Shown here: in pieces, positions 35,718-45,036 of the stretch | How the letters are laid out: each line of letters starts with the position of its first letter | Position numbering within the stretch: position 1 is the first letter of the stretch | DNA from: Flavobacterium psychroterrae | GTDB taxonomy: Bacteria; Bacteroidota; Bacteroidia; Flavobacteriales; Flavobacteriaceae | NCBI RefSeq assembly: GCF_018380615.1 | Contig: NZ_JAGYVZ010000021.1 | Coordinates: forward strand, 1-64,000 | Direction of reading: 5' to 3' | DNA length: 64,000 nt | Notes under the pieces: model-generated | What the model was told of the DNA's origin: nothing | Seen by the model: the letters and a program-made list of their open reading frames with translations, nothing else | Databases searched by the model: none | Made by a program: the position numbers and the translations under genes

Positions 35718-36065
35718 ATGAAAAGTGGAGTATTTGGCATATTAAAAGCAAGATTTCTTTTAAACGATGACGCGGTGAAAAACTGGCGATTCATAGTTTT
35801 TATAATTTTGCTTGCGATATTGATGATTGCAAATACACAACGATACGAACAAAAGGTTTTTGAAATTGCAAAACTCAATAATGAAGTCAAAGAATTGCGA
35901 TCTGAATTTGTAGACCGACGTTCTGAGTTAATGAAATTGAAAATGGAATCAACGATATCAGATAAAATGTTTGAAAAACAAATTTATCCATCAACAGTTC
36001 CACCGGTTAAAATAGAAGTTAAAAAAGAAGAAGAAAAAAATTTCTTTAAAAGAATATGGCAGTAG
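35718..36065 (+). CDS. ftsL: FtsL-like cell division protein
   Basis: A 115-residue bitopic membrane protein. Seen: a short cytoplasmic N terminus, one transmembrane helix (FIVFIILLAILMIANTQ, about 27-44), then a coiled coil (KLNNEVKELRSEFVDRRSEL). Known: FtsL links FtsB/FtsQ to the FtsW-FtsI synthase. The identification rests on topology and its fixed place between rsmH and ftsI. It overlaps ftsI by 10 bases. Confidence 0.8.
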   Translation: MKSGVFGILKARFLLNDDAVKNWRFIVFIILLAILMIANTQRYEQKVFEIAKLNNEVKELRSEFVDRRSELMKLKMESTISDKMFEKQIYPSTVPPVKIEVKKEEEKNFFKRIWQ

Positions 36066-38068
36066 ACGATAAAAATATATCCTACAGAATTTACCTCGTA
36101 GCAGTTTTCATCTTTGTGATGGCAATTGCTATTGTTGTTAAGTTGACCAATATTCAATGGGTTGAAGGAGATTATTATAGAAAACTGGCGAAACAGCGTA
36201 CGGTTAGAAATTTTGTAATTCCGGCAAACAAAGGAAATATATATTCAGCTGACGGAAGTTTATTAGCAACATCGATTCCTAATTATGAAATTCGTTTTGA
36301 TGCAAAAGCGCCAAAAACAGAAACTTTCGAAAAGTATGTAAAAGGATTGTCAGATTCTTTATCAAAAGTTTTAGATAAACCGGCAAGTTATTTCGAAAAA
36401 GAATTAAGAAAAGCGAGAGACAATAAAAATCGTTACTATTTGATTGCCCGCAATTTGAGTTATACTGAATATGTTAAGATTAAAGGTTTTCCATTATTCA
36501 AATTAGGTGCTTTTAAAGGTGGGATTATCATTGAACAGGAAACGGTTAGAAAACATCCGATAGGAAAAATTGCTGAAAGAACAATTGGTTACGATCGTAT
36601 TGATCCTGCAACTGGAGTAGAAGTAGGGAAAGGAATCGAGTACGCTTTTAAAAGCTATTTAAACGGAAAAGACGGTAAAATTTTAAAACAAAAAATTGCC
36701 AAAGGACAATGGAAACCTATTCGTGATGTCAATGAAGTTGATCCTCAGGATGGTTTTGATGTCATCTCGACAATTGATGTTTTTATTCAGGATATCGCAC
36801 ATCACGCTTTATTAAAACAGCTTGAAGAATACGAAGCTGATCACGGTTGTGTGGTGGTAATGGAAACAGAAACGGGTCATGTAAAAGCAATTTCGAATTT
36901 AGGACGAGGCGAAGACGGATCGTATTATGAAACTACAAATTATGCTGTAGCAGAATCTCATGAGCCGGGATCTACTTTTAAATTAGTCGATTTAATGGCG
37001 ATTTTAGATGATAAAGTAGCAGATACAAGTACTGTTTTTGATAGTCACAACGGACAAGTGAAATATTATGGTCGTACCGTTACTGATTCGCACAGAGCTG
37101 GTTATGGAAAAGTTTCATTAGCACGCGGTTTCGAGCTTTCATCAAATACGGTAATGGTTCAGGCGGTTTATAATAGTTACAAAAACGACCCTTCTAAGTT
37201 TGTAAATCATATTAATTCGTACGGATTAAACAAAACATTAGGATTGCATTTTAAAGGAGAAGGCAGACCTTATATACCACAACCTGGTGACAAACACTGG
37301 TCGGGTGTCTCGCTTCCGTGGATGGCATTTGGTTACGGAGTTTCGGTTACGCCAATGCAGACTTTGGCTTTTTATAATTCTGTTGCCAATAATGGTGTAA
37401 TGGTAAAACCTCAGTTTGTATCAGAAATAAAAGAATGGAACAAAACGATCAAGAAATTTGATGTTGAAGTAATAAATCCGAAAGTATGTTCGCCGGAAAC
37501 CATTAAAAAATTAAAAGCAGTATTAGAGAATGTAGTTAAAAAAGGAACTGGTTCTAAGTTGTATTCAAAAGATTTTTCGATGGCAGGAAAAACAGGAACA
37601 GCTCAGGTAAATTATGGTGGGAAAGAAGGGAAGTCAGCGTTGTATTACGCGTCTTCTTTCGTGGGATATTTTCCGGCAGATCATCCTAAATATTCCTGTA
37701 TTGTAGTGGTTCATAAGCCCAATACATCAAAAAATAATTATTACGGAGCAGATGTTGCGGGACCGGTTTTTAAAAGAATTGCCCAAAAAATATTTACAGA
37801 TGCGCCATCAACAAATAAAATTAAAAAACTGGATTCAAGAGTGCCAAAACAGGATTCAAGTTATGATAAATATTATGTTGTTGAAGCGAATAAAAAATCA
37901 AATCAGGTTCCGGATTTAAAAGGAATGCCGGGAATGGACGCGATTGCTTTACTAGAAAATTTAGGTTTAAAAGTAAAAGTAAACGGAGTAGGAAAAGTAA
38001 AAAAACAGTCTTTACAAGCTGGACAAAATATTAGTAAAAACACAACAATAGTATTAGAATTATCGTGA
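36056..38068 (+). CDS. ftsI: Septal peptidoglycan transpeptidase (class B PBP, FtsI) with PASTA domain
   Basis: A 670-residue inner-membrane enzyme that cross-links septal wall. Seen: a transmembrane helix (about 9-29), a dimerisation/pedestal domain (NKGNIYSADGSLLATSIPNY), the active-site Ser306 in GSTFK, SSN in FELSSNTVM, KTG in AGKTGTAQVN, and one C-terminal PASTA domain (VPDLKGMPGMDAIALLENLG). Known: the partner of FtsW. The PASTA domain is unusual outside Gram-positives but common in Bacteroidota. It shares GTGA with murE. Confidence 0.93.
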   Translation: MAVDDKNISYRIYLVAVFIFVMAIAIVVKLTNIQWVEGDYYRKLAKQRTVRNFVIPANKGNIYSADGSLLATSIPNYEIRFDAKAPKTETFEKYVKGLSDSLSKVLDKPASYFEKELRKARDNKNRYYLIARNLSYTEYVKIKGFPLFKLGAFKGGIIIEQETVRKHPIGKIAERTIGYDRIDPATGVEVGKGIEYAFKSYLNGKDGKILKQKIAKGQWKPIRDVNEVDPQDGFDVISTIDVFIQDIAHHALLKQLEEYEADHGCVVVMETETGHVKAISNLGRGEDGSYYETTNYAVAESHEPGSTFKLVDLMAILDDKVADTSTVFDSHNGQVKYYGRTVTDSHRAGYGKVSLARGFELSSNTVMVQAVYNSYKNDPSKFVNHINSYGLNKTLGLHFKGEGRPYIPQPGDKHWSGVSLPWMAFGYGVSVTPMQTLAFYNSVANNGVMVKPQFVSEIKEWNKTIKKFDVEVINPKVCSPETIKKLKAVLENVVKKGTGSKLYSKDFSMAGKTGTAQVNYGGKEGKSALYYASSFVGYFPADHPKYSCIVVVHKPNTSKNNYYGADVAGPVFKRIAQKIFTDAPSTNKIKKLDSRVPKQDSSYDKYYVVEANKKSNQVPDLKGMPGMDAIALLENLGLKVKVNGVGKVKKQSLQAGQNISKNTTIVLELS

Positions 38069-39528
38069 AAGTACTGAAAGACATATTATATAAAGTAGCA
38101 ATTGAATCTGTAACAGGTTCGACAGAAATTGATATACATAAAATTGATTTTGATTCAAGAAAAATTGAAACAAATGATGTTTTTGTAGCCATTCGCGGAT
38201 CACTTTCTGATGGTCACGATTATATAGAAAAGGCCATTCAATTAGGTGCAATTGCGATTATTTGCGATACGTTACCTGAAAATATTGAAAAAGGAATCAC
38301 TTACATTAAAGTAAAAGATACCAATTCGGCTTTGGCTTTTATGGCGGCTAATTATTTTGGAAATCCTTCTGAAAAATTAAAATTAGTTGGCGTAACAGGT
38401 ACAAACGGAAAAACAACAATTGCTTCATTATTGTTTCAGTTGTTTCAAAAAGCAGGTTTCAAAGTTGGTTTGTTGTCAACCGTAAAAATCATGGTGGATG
38501 AAACCGAATATAAGGCAACGCATACAACACCAGATTCAACTACAATCAATCATTATTTAAACGAAATGATTGAAGCTGGTGTAACACACTGTTTTATGGA
38601 AGTGAGTTCACACGGGATTCACCAAAAAAGAACAGAAGCTTTGCATTTTGTTGGCGGAGTTTTTACAAATCTTTCGCACGATCATTTGGATTATCATCCA
38701 ACATTTGCAGAATACAGAGATGTTAAAAAGTCATTTTTTGATTCGTTGCCTAAAACAGCTTTCGCTTTATCAAACATAGATGATAAAAACGGACCTGTGA
38801 TGCTGCAAAATACAGTGGCGAGAAAATTTACATATGCATTGAAATCATATGCTGATTTTAAAGCAACAATATTAGAAAGTCAATTGTCAGGCTTATTATT
38901 AAAGGTAAACGATAATGAAGTTTGGGTAAAACTAATTGGGAGTTTTAATGCTTACAACGTTTTAGCGATTTACGGAACGGCTGTAGAATTAGGAATGGAT
39001 AGTTTAGAAGCATTGCGTTTATTGTCTGATTTAGAAAGTGTTTCGGGTCGTTTTCAATATATTGTTTCAGCAGGAAATGTTACTGCAATTGTAGATTATG
39101 CACACACGCCGGATGCTTTAGATAATGTTCTAAAAACGATTGCTGATATCCGTACAAAAAACGAACAATTGATTACAGTTGTGGGTTGCGGCGGAAACAG
39201 AGATAAAACAAAAAGACCAATTATGGCAAAAATTGCTACAGATCTAAGTGATAAAGCAATTTTAACATCGGATAATCCAAGAAACGAAGATCCTGAAGTG
39301 ATTTTAGACGAAATGGAAAAAGGAGTTGAGGCTCATAATTATAAAAAAATATTGAGAATTACAGATAGAAAACAAGCAATTAAAACGGCTTGTCAATTGG
39401 CTCAGCCAAATGATATTATTTTAATTGCCGGAAAAGGGCATGAAACATATCAGGAAATAAACGGTGTTCGAAATCATTTTGATGATATGGAAACCGTAAA
39501 GGAAATTTTAGAACAACTGGGTAAATAA
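38065..39528 (+). CDS. murE: UDP-MurNAc-tripeptide synthetase (meso-DAP adding)
   Basis: A 487-residue cytoplasmic ligase adding the third residue of the stem peptide. Seen: GVTGTNGKTTIASLL (ATP loop), TPDSTTINHYL, FTNLSHDHLDYHPT, and DNPRNEDP, the motif that marks meso-diaminopimelate as substrate. GTG start overlapping the ftsI stop. Consistent with the DAP-type wall that the two L,D-transpeptidases at 3-5 kb would act on. Confidence 0.95.
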   Translation: MKVLKDILYKVAIESVTGSTEIDIHKIDFDSRKIETNDVFVAIRGSLSDGHDYIEKAIQLGAIAIICDTLPENIEKGITYIKVKDTNSALAFMAANYFGNPSEKLKLVGVTGTNGKTTIASLLFQLFQKAGFKVGLLSTVKIMVDETEYKATHTTPDSTTINHYLNEMIEAGVTHCFMEVSSHGIHQKRTEALHFVGGVFTNLSHDHLDYHPTFAEYRDVKKSFFDSLPKTAFALSNIDDKNGPVMLQNTVARKFTYALKSYADFKATILESQLSGLLLKVNDNEVWVKLIGSFNAYNVLAIYGTAVELGMDSLEALRLLSDLESVSGRFQYIVSAGNVTAIVDYAHTPDALDNVLKTIADIRTKNEQLITVVGCGGNRDKTKRPIMAKIATDLSDKAILTSDNPRNEDPEVILDEMEKGVEAHNYKKILRITDRKQAIKTACQLAQPNDIILIAGKGHETYQEINGVRNHFDDMETVKEILEQLGK

Positions 39529-39620
39529 AGTTTAAACGGTGAATTGGTTATTCGTTTAACCGAGTAATTATAAAATCAAAAAACTAACAAATAAAAAATT
39601 AAACAAATAAACCAAGATAT

Positions 39621-40853
39621 ATGCTATACTATTTATTTGAATATTTAGACAAAACATTAGATATACCGGGAACAGGAGTGTTTCAGTATATCACATTCAG
39701 ATCGGCTTTAGCATTGATGCTTTCATTGCTTTTGTCAACGATTTACGGAAAAAGAATTATAAACTTTTTGCGTAAACAACAAGTTGGCGAAACCGTTCGT
39801 GAGTTAGGTCTGGCTGGTCAAAATGAAAAAGCAGGAACGCCAACAATGGGTGGGCTTATCATCATTTTTGCAACGCTTGTGCCGGTTTTGTTATTTGCTC
39901 GTTTGCATAATATTTATATTGTATTGCTTATTGTAACCACGCTTTGGATGGGTACAATTGGTTTTGTAGACGATTATATTAAGATCTTCAAAAAAGACAA
40001 ACAAGGACTTAAAGGAATTTTTAAAGTTATCGGGCAAGTTGGTTTAGGAATCATCGTTGGAGCAGTTCTTTATTTTAATCCTGCTGTAACCGTTAGAACA
40101 GATACGGGCAGAACTGATGTTTTTAGAACTACAACAAATACAACTGTGATTTTACCTGCGCCAATTGAGGAAAAATCGACAGCAACAACAATTCCGTTCG
40201 TAAAAAATAATGAATTTGATTATGCTGAATTATTAGCTTGGACAGGTGAAGGATATGAAAAATGGGCTTGGTTAATTTTTATTCCGGTTGTTATTTTTAT
40301 TATCACAGCAGTTTCAAACGGAGCTAATTTAACAGATGGAATTGACGGTCTCGCCGCGGGAACTTCGGCAGTTTCTGTGCTCGCGCTCGGGATATTTACG
40401 TTTGTTTCCGGAAATATTATTTTTTCGAATTATTTAAATATTATGTACATCCCGAATTCGGGAGAAATGACCGTTTTTATATCCGCATTTGTGGGAGCTT
40501 TGATCGGATTTCTTTGGTACAATTCCTATCCCGCATCGGTTTTTATGGGAGATACAGGAAGTTTGACCATTGGAGGAATCATTGCAGTTTTAGCAATTGC
40601 AGTTCGTAAGGAATTATTGATTCCGCTATTGTGTGGAATCTTTTTAGTAGAAAATTTCTCAGTGGTTTTACAAGTGAGCTATTTCAAATTTACTAAAAAA
40701 CGTTACGGTGAAGGTCGAAGAATTTTTCTGATGTCGCCTTTGCACCATCATTACCAAAAGAAAGGATATCATGAAAGTAAAATTGTAACTCGTTTTTGGA
40801 TTGTTGCGATCATGTTAGCCATATTATCAATCGTTACTTTAAAACTTAGATAA
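39621..40853 (+). CDS. mraY: Phospho-N-acetylmuramoyl-pentapeptide-transferase
   Basis: A 410-residue polytopic membrane enzyme that makes lipid I. Seen: AGTPTMGGLIII, the catalytic Asp-rich FVDDYIKIFKKD, ANLTDGIDGLAAGTS, the GDTGSLT segment, and the histidine motif PLHHHYQKKGYHE. It is about 50 residues longer than the E. coli enzyme owing to an insertion (about residues 155-205, TVRTDTGRTDVFRTTTNTT...) between helices. ftsI, murE and mraY run in order. Confidence 0.95.
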   Translation: MLYYLFEYLDKTLDIPGTGVFQYITFRSALALMLSLLLSTIYGKRIINFLRKQQVGETVRELGLAGQNEKAGTPTMGGLIIIFATLVPVLLFARLHNIYIVLLIVTTLWMGTIGFVDDYIKIFKKDKQGLKGIFKVIGQVGLGIIVGAVLYFNPAVTVRTDTGRTDVFRTTTNTTVILPAPIEEKSTATTIPFVKNNEFDYAELLAWTGEGYEKWAWLIFIPVVIFIITAVSNGANLTDGIDGLAAGTSAVSVLALGIFTFVSGNIIFSNYLNIMYIPNSGEMTVFISAFVGALIGFLWYNSYPASVFMGDTGSLTIGGIIAVLAIAVRKELLIPLLCGIFLVENFSVVLQVSYFKFTKKRYGEGRRIFLMSPLHHHYQKKGYHESKIVTRFWIVAIMLAILSIVTLKLR

Positions 40854-41015
40854 TTTTTAAATTAAAAATTTAGAATTAAAAATTAAAAGTTCTTATAAAT
40901 GAAAGAAAATAGTATTCACGATAATACTAAAGAAAATAATAATAACCTTAAAAGGGAAATGTGAAACAGTTAAAGGCCTAATGAGTTAGATTTTTAATTT
41001 TTAATTATATAAAGT

Positions 41016-42347
41016 ATGAGGTTAGTAGTGTTAGGAGGAGGAGAAAGTGGTGTAGGTACCGCTATTCTCGGAAAGAAAAAAGGGTATGATGTTTTTGTAT
41101 CTGATTTTGGAAAAATAAAAGAAAGCTATAAAGAAGTTCTTATCATTAATAAAATTGAATGGGAAGAAGAAAAACATACTGAAGACCTGATTTTAAACGC
41201 CGACGTGGTGATGAAAAGTCCCGGAATTCCTGATAAATCTCCCATGGTACAAAAGCTTATTGCTGCGGGAATAAAGGTGATTTCAGAAATTGAATTCGCA
41301 ATACCTTTTACCGAAGCATTAACAGTAGGGATTACCGGAAGTAACGGTAAAACTACGACAACAATGTTAACGCATCATTTGCTGAAATCAGCAGGTTTGA
41401 ATGTTGGTTTAGGCGGAAACATCGGGAAAAGTTTTGCCTGGCAGGTAGCCGACAATAAATATGATGCCTATGTGCTTGAACTAAGTAGTTTTCAGCTTGA
41501 CGGAATTATAGATTACAGACCGGACATTGCCATAATAACAAATATTAGTCCGGATCATTTAGACCGATACGAATATAAATATCAAAATTACATCGATTCA
41601 AAGTTTCGAATAACAATGAATCAAACCGAAAGCGATTATCTTATTTACGATGCAGATGATGAGGCAATTGCAGAATGGTTTAAGAATAATACAACAAAAG
41701 CAAAATTAATTCCTTTTTCATTGACTAAAACATTCGATGAAGGGGCTTCTATAAATAACAACAAAATGGAAATAAAGATCAACCAAGAAGAGTTTACAAT
41801 GGAAACAGAATACATTGCGTTAGAAGGAAAACATAACATGAAAAACGCAATGGCAGCAAGCTCTGTAGCAAAGTTGATGCAAATTAGAAATGCAACAATT
41901 CGCGAAAGTTTATCTAATTTTCAAGGTGTTGAACACCGTTTAGAAAAAGTATTAAAAATCCAGAATGTTCAATATATCAACGATTCAAAAGCAACAAATG
42001 TAAATGCTACATTCTTTGCTTTGGATAGTATGAATGTTCCAACGGTTTGGATTGTTGGTGGAGTTGACAAAGGAAATGATTATAACGAATTGATGTCTTT
42101 AGTTCGTGAAAAAGTAAAAGCAATTATTTGCCTGGGAGTTGATAATCATAAAATTATCAACGCTTTTGGGAATGTTGTTGATATCATGGTTGAAGTAAAT
42201 AATATGAACGACGCTGTGAAAACGGCACAACGTTTAACTGAAAAAGGTGATGCGGTTTTATTGTCTCCAGCCTGCGCAAGTTTCGATTTATTCGAAAGCT
42301 ACGAAGACAGAGGAAAACAATTTAAGCAAGCGGTTCATAATTTGTAA
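41016..42347 (+). CDS. murD: UDP-N-acetylmuramoylalanine--D-glutamate ligase
   Basis: A 443-residue cytoplasmic ligase adding D-Glu. Seen: the N-terminal nucleotide fold RLVVLGGGESGVG, the ATP loop TGSNGKTTTTMLT, the NISPDHLDRY motif, HRLEKV and YINDSKATNVNAT. The 160 bases upstream hold AT-rich repeats and no clear gene. Confidence 0.95.
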   Translation: MRLVVLGGGESGVGTAILGKKKGYDVFVSDFGKIKESYKEVLIINKIEWEEEKHTEDLILNADVVMKSPGIPDKSPMVQKLIAAGIKVISEIEFAIPFTEALTVGITGSNGKTTTTMLTHHLLKSAGLNVGLGGNIGKSFAWQVADNKYDAYVLELSSFQLDGIIDYRPDIAIITNISPDHLDRYEYKYQNYIDSKFRITMNQTESDYLIYDADDEAIAEWFKNNTTKAKLIPFSLTKTFDEGASINNNKMEIKINQEEFTMETEYIALEGKHNMKNAMAASSVAKLMQIRNATIRESLSNFQGVEHRLEKVLKIQNVQYINDSKATNVNATFFALDSMNVPTVWIVGGVDKGNDYNELMSLVREKVKAIICLGVDNHKIINAFGNVVDIMVEVNNMNDAVKTAQRLTEKGDAVLLSPACASFDLFESYEDRGKQFKQAVHNL

Positions 42348-42427
42348 AAAAAATAGCTTCAAGTTTCAGGTTTCACGTTATGTGGGAACTTGAAACATGA
42401 AACAAAATAAAACTTGAAACTAAAGAC
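42348..42427. repeat. CTTGAAAC/GTTTCAAG short repeats between murD and ftsW
   Basis: Several copies of CTTGAAAC and its complement (TTCAAGTTTCAGGTTTCACG ... AACTTGAAACATGAAAC) can fold into a hairpin in the 80-base gap inside the cluster. Confidence 0.5.
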
Positions 42428-43747
42428 ATGAAGGAGTTAGTAAACAAATTAAAAGGAGATAGAGTAATATGGTCATTCGTGGCTTTATTGGCACTGTTTT
42501 CGTTTATGCCTGTTTTTAGTGCGAGTAGTAATTTGGCATATATTGGTCATGGAACCGGAAATACCTTGGGTTATTTGGTGAAACATCTGGCGCATATTTG
42601 TATTGGTTTCCTGATTATTTATTGGGTACACAGAGTTCCATATCATTATTTCAGAGCGATTTCAAAAATAGCTTTGCCAATAGTTTGGTTTCTATTATTG
42701 TACACATTGTTGAAAGGAACAGTAATTGCCGGAGCAAATGCAAGCCGTTGGATTCAGGTACCTTTTATAGGTATTACATTCCAGACTTCAACATTAGCAG
42801 CCAGTATATTATTTATTTTTGTTGCACGTTATTTGTCAAAATCCAGAGAAGAAAATGAACCGTTTCAAACATCATTAATTCAGCTTTGGCTGCCGGTTTT
42901 TATAACTTTGGCACTTATTTTGCCAGCTAACTTTTCGACCACTGCGTTGATATTTTCAATGGTTATAATGTTGACTTTTATAGGCAGGTATCCGTTAAAA
43001 TATATAGGTTTTATTATAGGTTCAGGAATTGCAATGCTGGCATTTTTTCTTTTGGTTGCAAAGGCTTTTCCGGAGTCAGGATTCTTTAGCAGGGTAGGAA
43101 CTTGGGGAAGTCGTATTGAAAACTTTACCACAGACAAACCTGATGAAGATGATTACCAAATCGAGAAAGCAAAAATTGCAATTGCATCCGGGAGATTTGG
43201 CGGAGTTGGACCGGGAAAAAGCGTTCAGAAAAACTTTTTGCCACAATCATCTTCAGATTTTATTTATGCAATTATTGTTGAAGAATATGGTTTAGTGGGT
43301 GGCGTTGCAATATTGATTTTGTACTTATTGCTATTGTTCCGGTTTGTAATTGCGTCACATAAAGCAACTACACTATTTGGGAAATTAGTCGTCGTCGGGC
43401 TTGGGTTTCCAATGATATTTCAGGCGATGATTAATATGGCGGTTGCAGTAGAATTATTGCCGGTAACAGGACAAACACTTCCGTTGATTAGTAGTGGAGG
43501 AAGTTCAATATGGATGACTTGTTTCTCTCTTGGAATTATCATCAGCGTAACTAAAAAAGAAGAAGAAATTGCAGAAGAGCAAGAGGAAAAGGAAAGAAGA
43601 AAAGAAGCACTTCAAAGATTAATTGATAAAGAATTAGCTGTAGAAGATGAAATTGAATATGAGAAGGCAGGAGTTTATGAAGAGGAAGGAATGTATTCTA
43701 TTGAAGATAATTCCAAAAATCCGATGAATGCAGTTTTGAATAAATAA
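42428..43747 (+). CDS. ftsW: Septal peptidoglycan glycosyltransferase FtsW
   Basis: A 439-residue SEDS-family polymerase with about ten membrane helices. Seen: the opening helix FVALLALFSFMPVFSAS, NASRWIQVPFIGITFQTS, the catalytic-loop region FGGVGPGKSVQKNFLPQSSS, and PLISSGGSSIWMTCFSLGII. A charged C-terminal tail of about 70 residues (EEEIAEEQEEKERRKEALQR) is longer than in E. coli. Works with FtsI, encoded three genes upstream. Confidence 0.93.
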   Translation: MKELVNKLKGDRVIWSFVALLALFSFMPVFSASSNLAYIGHGTGNTLGYLVKHLAHICIGFLIIYWVHRVPYHYFRAISKIALPIVWFLLLYTLLKGTVIAGANASRWIQVPFIGITFQTSTLAASILFIFVARYLSKSREENEPFQTSLIQLWLPVFITLALILPANFSTTALIFSMVIMLTFIGRYPLKYIGFIIGSGIAMLAFFLLVAKAFPESGFFSRVGTWGSRIENFTTDKPDEDDYQIEKAKIAIASGRFGGVGPGKSVQKNFLPQSSSDFIYAIIVEEYGLVGGVAILILYLLLLFRFVIASHKATTLFGKLVVVGLGFPMIFQAMINMAVAVELLPVTGQTLPLISSGGSSIWMTCFSLGIIISVTKKEEEIAEEQEEKERRKEALQRLIDKELAVEDEIEYEKAGVYEEEGMYSIEDNSKNPMNAVLNK

Positions 43748-43795
43748 AGAGAGTAAAAAATAGAATAATTTTTAAAGCGAATAACTTTTAAAAAT

Positions 43796-44881
43796 ATGAC
43801 AAATTATAAATTCATATTAAGCGGTGGCGGAACAGGAGGACATATTTATCCTGCGATTGCGATTGCTAATGAATTAAAGTTGAAATTTCCTAATGCTGAA
43901 TTTCTTTTTGTGGGTGCCAAAGATAAAATGGAAATGCAAAAAGTACCTCAGGCAGGTTATGAAATAAAAGGGCTTTGGATTGCAGGTTTACAAAGAAAAT
44001 TGACATTACAAAACTTGATGTTTCCTCTAAAACTGGCAACAAGTTTACTGGAATCGAGAAGAATCATCAGGCAATTTAAACCAAATGTAGTGATAGGAAC
44101 AGGCGGTTTTGCAAGCGGACCTTTATTACAAGCAGCAGGTTTAGCGGGAATTCCAACAGTGATTCAGGAACAAAATTCGTTTCCTGGAATTACAAACAAA
44201 TTGTTGAGCAAGAAAGCAAATGCAATTTGTGTGGCGTACCAAAATCTGGAAAGATTTTTTCCTAAAAATAAAATGGTTTTAACCGGAAATCCGGTTCGTC
44301 AGGATTTAATTGATATTGAAAGTAAACGTGATGAAGCAATTACTTTTTATGGTTTGGATCCTAACAAAAAAACGTTGCTAATTCTGGGAGGAAGTCTAGG
44401 CGCAAGAAGGGTCAATCAGTTAATTGAAAAAGAGTTACATAATATACTTTCTCAGGATGTTCAGATTATTTGGCAATGTGGGAAATTATACTTTGAAGAT
44501 TATAAAAAACACAGTCAGCAAAACGTAAGAGTTGTTGATTTTATTGAAAGAATGGATTTTGTTTATGCTGCGGCAGATGTGATTATATCACGTGCGGGCG
44601 CATCTTCAGTATCTGAATTGTGTATTGTTGGGAAACCTGTAATTTTTATTCCGTCACCAAATGTAGCCGAAGATCATCAGACAAAAAATGCGCAGGCAAT
44701 TGTAGATGCAAAAGGAGCTATTTTGTTGAAAGAATCAGAATTAGACAGTCAGTTTAGTATTGTTTTTGAAGCTTTACTGAAAGATCATGGCAAACAAAAA
44801 CAATTAAGCGAGAATATCAAAAAACTGGCTATGCCAAATGCTACAAAAGCAATTGTAGAACAGATAGAAAAGTTGTTATAA
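43796..44881 (+). CDS. murG: UDP-GlcNAc--lipid I transferase
   Basis: A 361-residue peripheral membrane glycosyltransferase making lipid II. Seen: the G-loop SGGGTGGHIYPAIAI, GTGGFASGPLLQAA, QEQNSFPGITNKLL, GGSLGARRVNQ and the UDP-GlcNAc site ISRAGASSVSEL. Typical length. Confidence 0.96.
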   Translation: MTNYKFILSGGGTGGHIYPAIAIANELKLKFPNAEFLFVGAKDKMEMQKVPQAGYEIKGLWIAGLQRKLTLQNLMFPLKLATSLLESRRIIRQFKPNVVIGTGGFASGPLLQAAGLAGIPTVIQEQNSFPGITNKLLSKKANAICVAYQNLERFFPKNKMVLTGNPVRQDLIDIESKRDEAITFYGLDPNKKTLLILGGSLGARRVNQLIEKELHNILSQDVQIIWQCGKLYFEDYKKHSQQNVRVVDFIERMDFVYAAADVIISRAGASSVSELCIVGKPVIFIPSPNVAEDHQTKNAQAIVDAKGAILLKESELDSQFSIVFEALLKDHGKQKQLSENIKKLAMPNATKAIVEQIEKLL

Positions 44882-45036
44882 TGTAATTTTTTACAAAAAT
44901 TATACAACAATTTATATAGAGCAGAACGTTATTTTTAGGCGTTTTGAGTTATTAAGATAAGAAAAATACAAAGACCTAATTACTAGTTTTTTATAAAAGA
45001 AAACTGTTTGTAAATAGCTCAAAATCAAAAATTAAA

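Noticed and set aside
40899..40964. 21-codon frame (MKENSIHDNTKENNNNLKRE...) between mraY and murD
   Set aside because: It is short, very Asn-rich and without a visible ribosome site; chance is the better explanation.
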